Shown in pieces: positions 63,495 through 64,000 of a stretch of 64,000 nucleotides of DNA. How positions within the stretch are numbered: position 1 is the first letter of the stretch; each line of letters starts with the position of its first letter. A program made the translations under genes and the position numbers. The stretch covers positions 2,232,001-2,296,000 of the forward strand of contig NZ_LT629690.1 of the NCBI RefSeq assembly GCF_900102185.1, given 5' to 3'. The stretch comes from Terriglobus roseus (GTDB taxonomy: Bacteria; Acidobacteriota; Terriglobia; Terriglobales; Acidobacteriaceae). The notes under the pieces were generated by a model that saw nothing but the letters and a program-made list of their open reading frames with translations, did no database searches and was not told the DNA's origin.

Positions 63495-64000
63495 CGGCTC
63501 TTGTTCGCGTTTCGAAACGCATAGATCACTGCGAGTATCGGCGGAGCCAGCAACGCACCCCACGGCGGCAGCAGGATGCCGCCAACGATCGGTCCCAGCA
63601 TAGCTGCCCACCACGGCACCAGTGTGCTGCGTTTCAGCAACAGCGGTTGAATCAATGCGCCATCGACAATCGCGATAAACGCGTACAGACCCAGCGTCCA
63701 CCATAGTTTGTCCAGATCTGTGTCGACGGATGCAAAGAACGCGGCAATCGCCGGCCCACATACTGCGAGCGCTGTTCCGATCCCCGGAACAAACTGACAT
63801 ACCGCCGCCACCAGCGCCCAAAGCGGCGCCCAGGGCACATGGATGAAGTACAACCCCACAAACCACATCAAGCCCACGCACAGGGCGTCCAGCGTCGTGG
63901 CACGCCACCATCCCATCAGCGCGGTGCCCGCCGTGCGCAGATGGTCAGACGGTTGAGGCTGGTAAGAGTTCGCCAGCCGGGAAGGATATTGCTCGTCCGC
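63491..64000 (-). CDS. AI-2E family transporter, C-terminal part (gene runs off the window)
   Basis: The frame is open to the right window edge and gives the last 169 residues. Hydrophobic segments and the conserved LWALVAAVCQFVPGIGTALAV and LVPWWAAMLGPIVGGILLPPWGALLAPPILAVIY mark the AI-2E (formerly UPF0118/PerM) family. Members export quorum signals, or ions in some cases. A PerM-type role cannot be told from this fragment. Its stop codon overlaps the ABC permease stop. Confidence 0.85.
   Translation of the reverse strand, partial: ADEQYPSRLANSYQPQPSDHLRTAGTALMGWWRATTLDALCVGLMWFVGLYFIHVPWAPLWALVAAVCQFVPGIGTALAVCGPAIAAFFASVDTDLDKLWWTLGLYAFIAIVDGALIQPLLLKRSTLVPWWAAMLGPIVGGILLPPWGALLAPPILAVIYAFRNANKSR

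Noticed and set aside
1-64000. tRNA, rRNA, CRISPR, insertion sequences, prophage or attachment sites
   Set aside because: No arrays of regular repeats, no transposase, integrase or phage genes, and no tRNA-like sequence were seen on reading.

Overview
The window looks like a chromosomal segment of an acidobacterium, probably of the Terriglobus/Edaphobacter/Granulicella type. This is inferred from the gene families present, not from a marker gene. The pointers are a long Oar-like TonB-dependent receptor with an N-terminal carboxypeptidase-like domain, an acidobacterial-style orphan MacB/FtsX permease (ADOP), a FecR-domain protein with a Gly-rich tail, many secreted glycosidases, and a Gram-negative envelope (LpxD, LpxL, RND pumps, Wza/Wzc). 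Coding density is high. I see no rRNA, tRNA, CRISPR array, insertion sequence or prophage.

Layout. 1-7.6 kb: end of a polyprenyl diphosphate synthase gene, then on the minus strand a Gfo/Idh/MocA oxidoreductase, argJ, aceE and a GH28 pectinase. 7.8-11.4 kb: a TolC/EmrA-type export pair behind a perfect palindrome, then a Dps-like ferritin. 11.4-17.7 kb: two divergent GH38 alpha-mannosidases sharing a 373-bp control region with a perfect palindrome. 17.8-25.6 kb: a DUF2235 hydrolase, a FecR protein, a PfpI/DJ-1 protein, a poorly coding 1-kb stretch, a SulP anion transporter and transaldolase. 25.6-26.2 kb: a gene-free stretch with a strong intrinsic terminator and a nested RNA hairpin. 26.2-34.6 kb: the ADOP permease, then a compact minus-strand unit of a secreted phosphodiesterase, a TonB receptor and a small secreted protein translationally coupled to the receptor. 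34.8-43.5 kb: a regulator-like gene broken by a frameshift, a duplicated DoxX-like membrane protein, and an RND efflux operon whose pump gene carries an in-frame TAG, controlled in all likelihood by a divergent ArsR-type repressor with two inverted-repeat operators. 43.5-50.1 kb: lpxL-like and lpxD, a lipoprotein, a fused homocysteine methyltransferase/MTHF reductase, xseB, and a degenerate E1-alpha-like protein. 50.2-59.8 kb: an exopolysaccharide locus (UDP-xylose synthesis on one strand; BY-kinase, export protein, three glycosyltransferases and an acetyltransferase on the other). 59.8-64 kb: a single-domain response regulator, a NitT/TauT-type ABC system with a two-domain permease, and the 3' part of an AI-2E family transporter gene.

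How the parts work together. Several genes fit a soil heterotroph that breaks down plant and microbial polymers (pectinase, mannosidases, TonB receptor, phosphodiesterase), makes its own capsule or EPS, and exports toxic compounds. The observations most worth checking are the amber codon in the RND pump, the frameshifted regulator, the phosphodiesterase-TonB-secreted protein unit, and the structured RNA region near 25.8-26.0 kb. I found no clear-cut new defence or mobile system.
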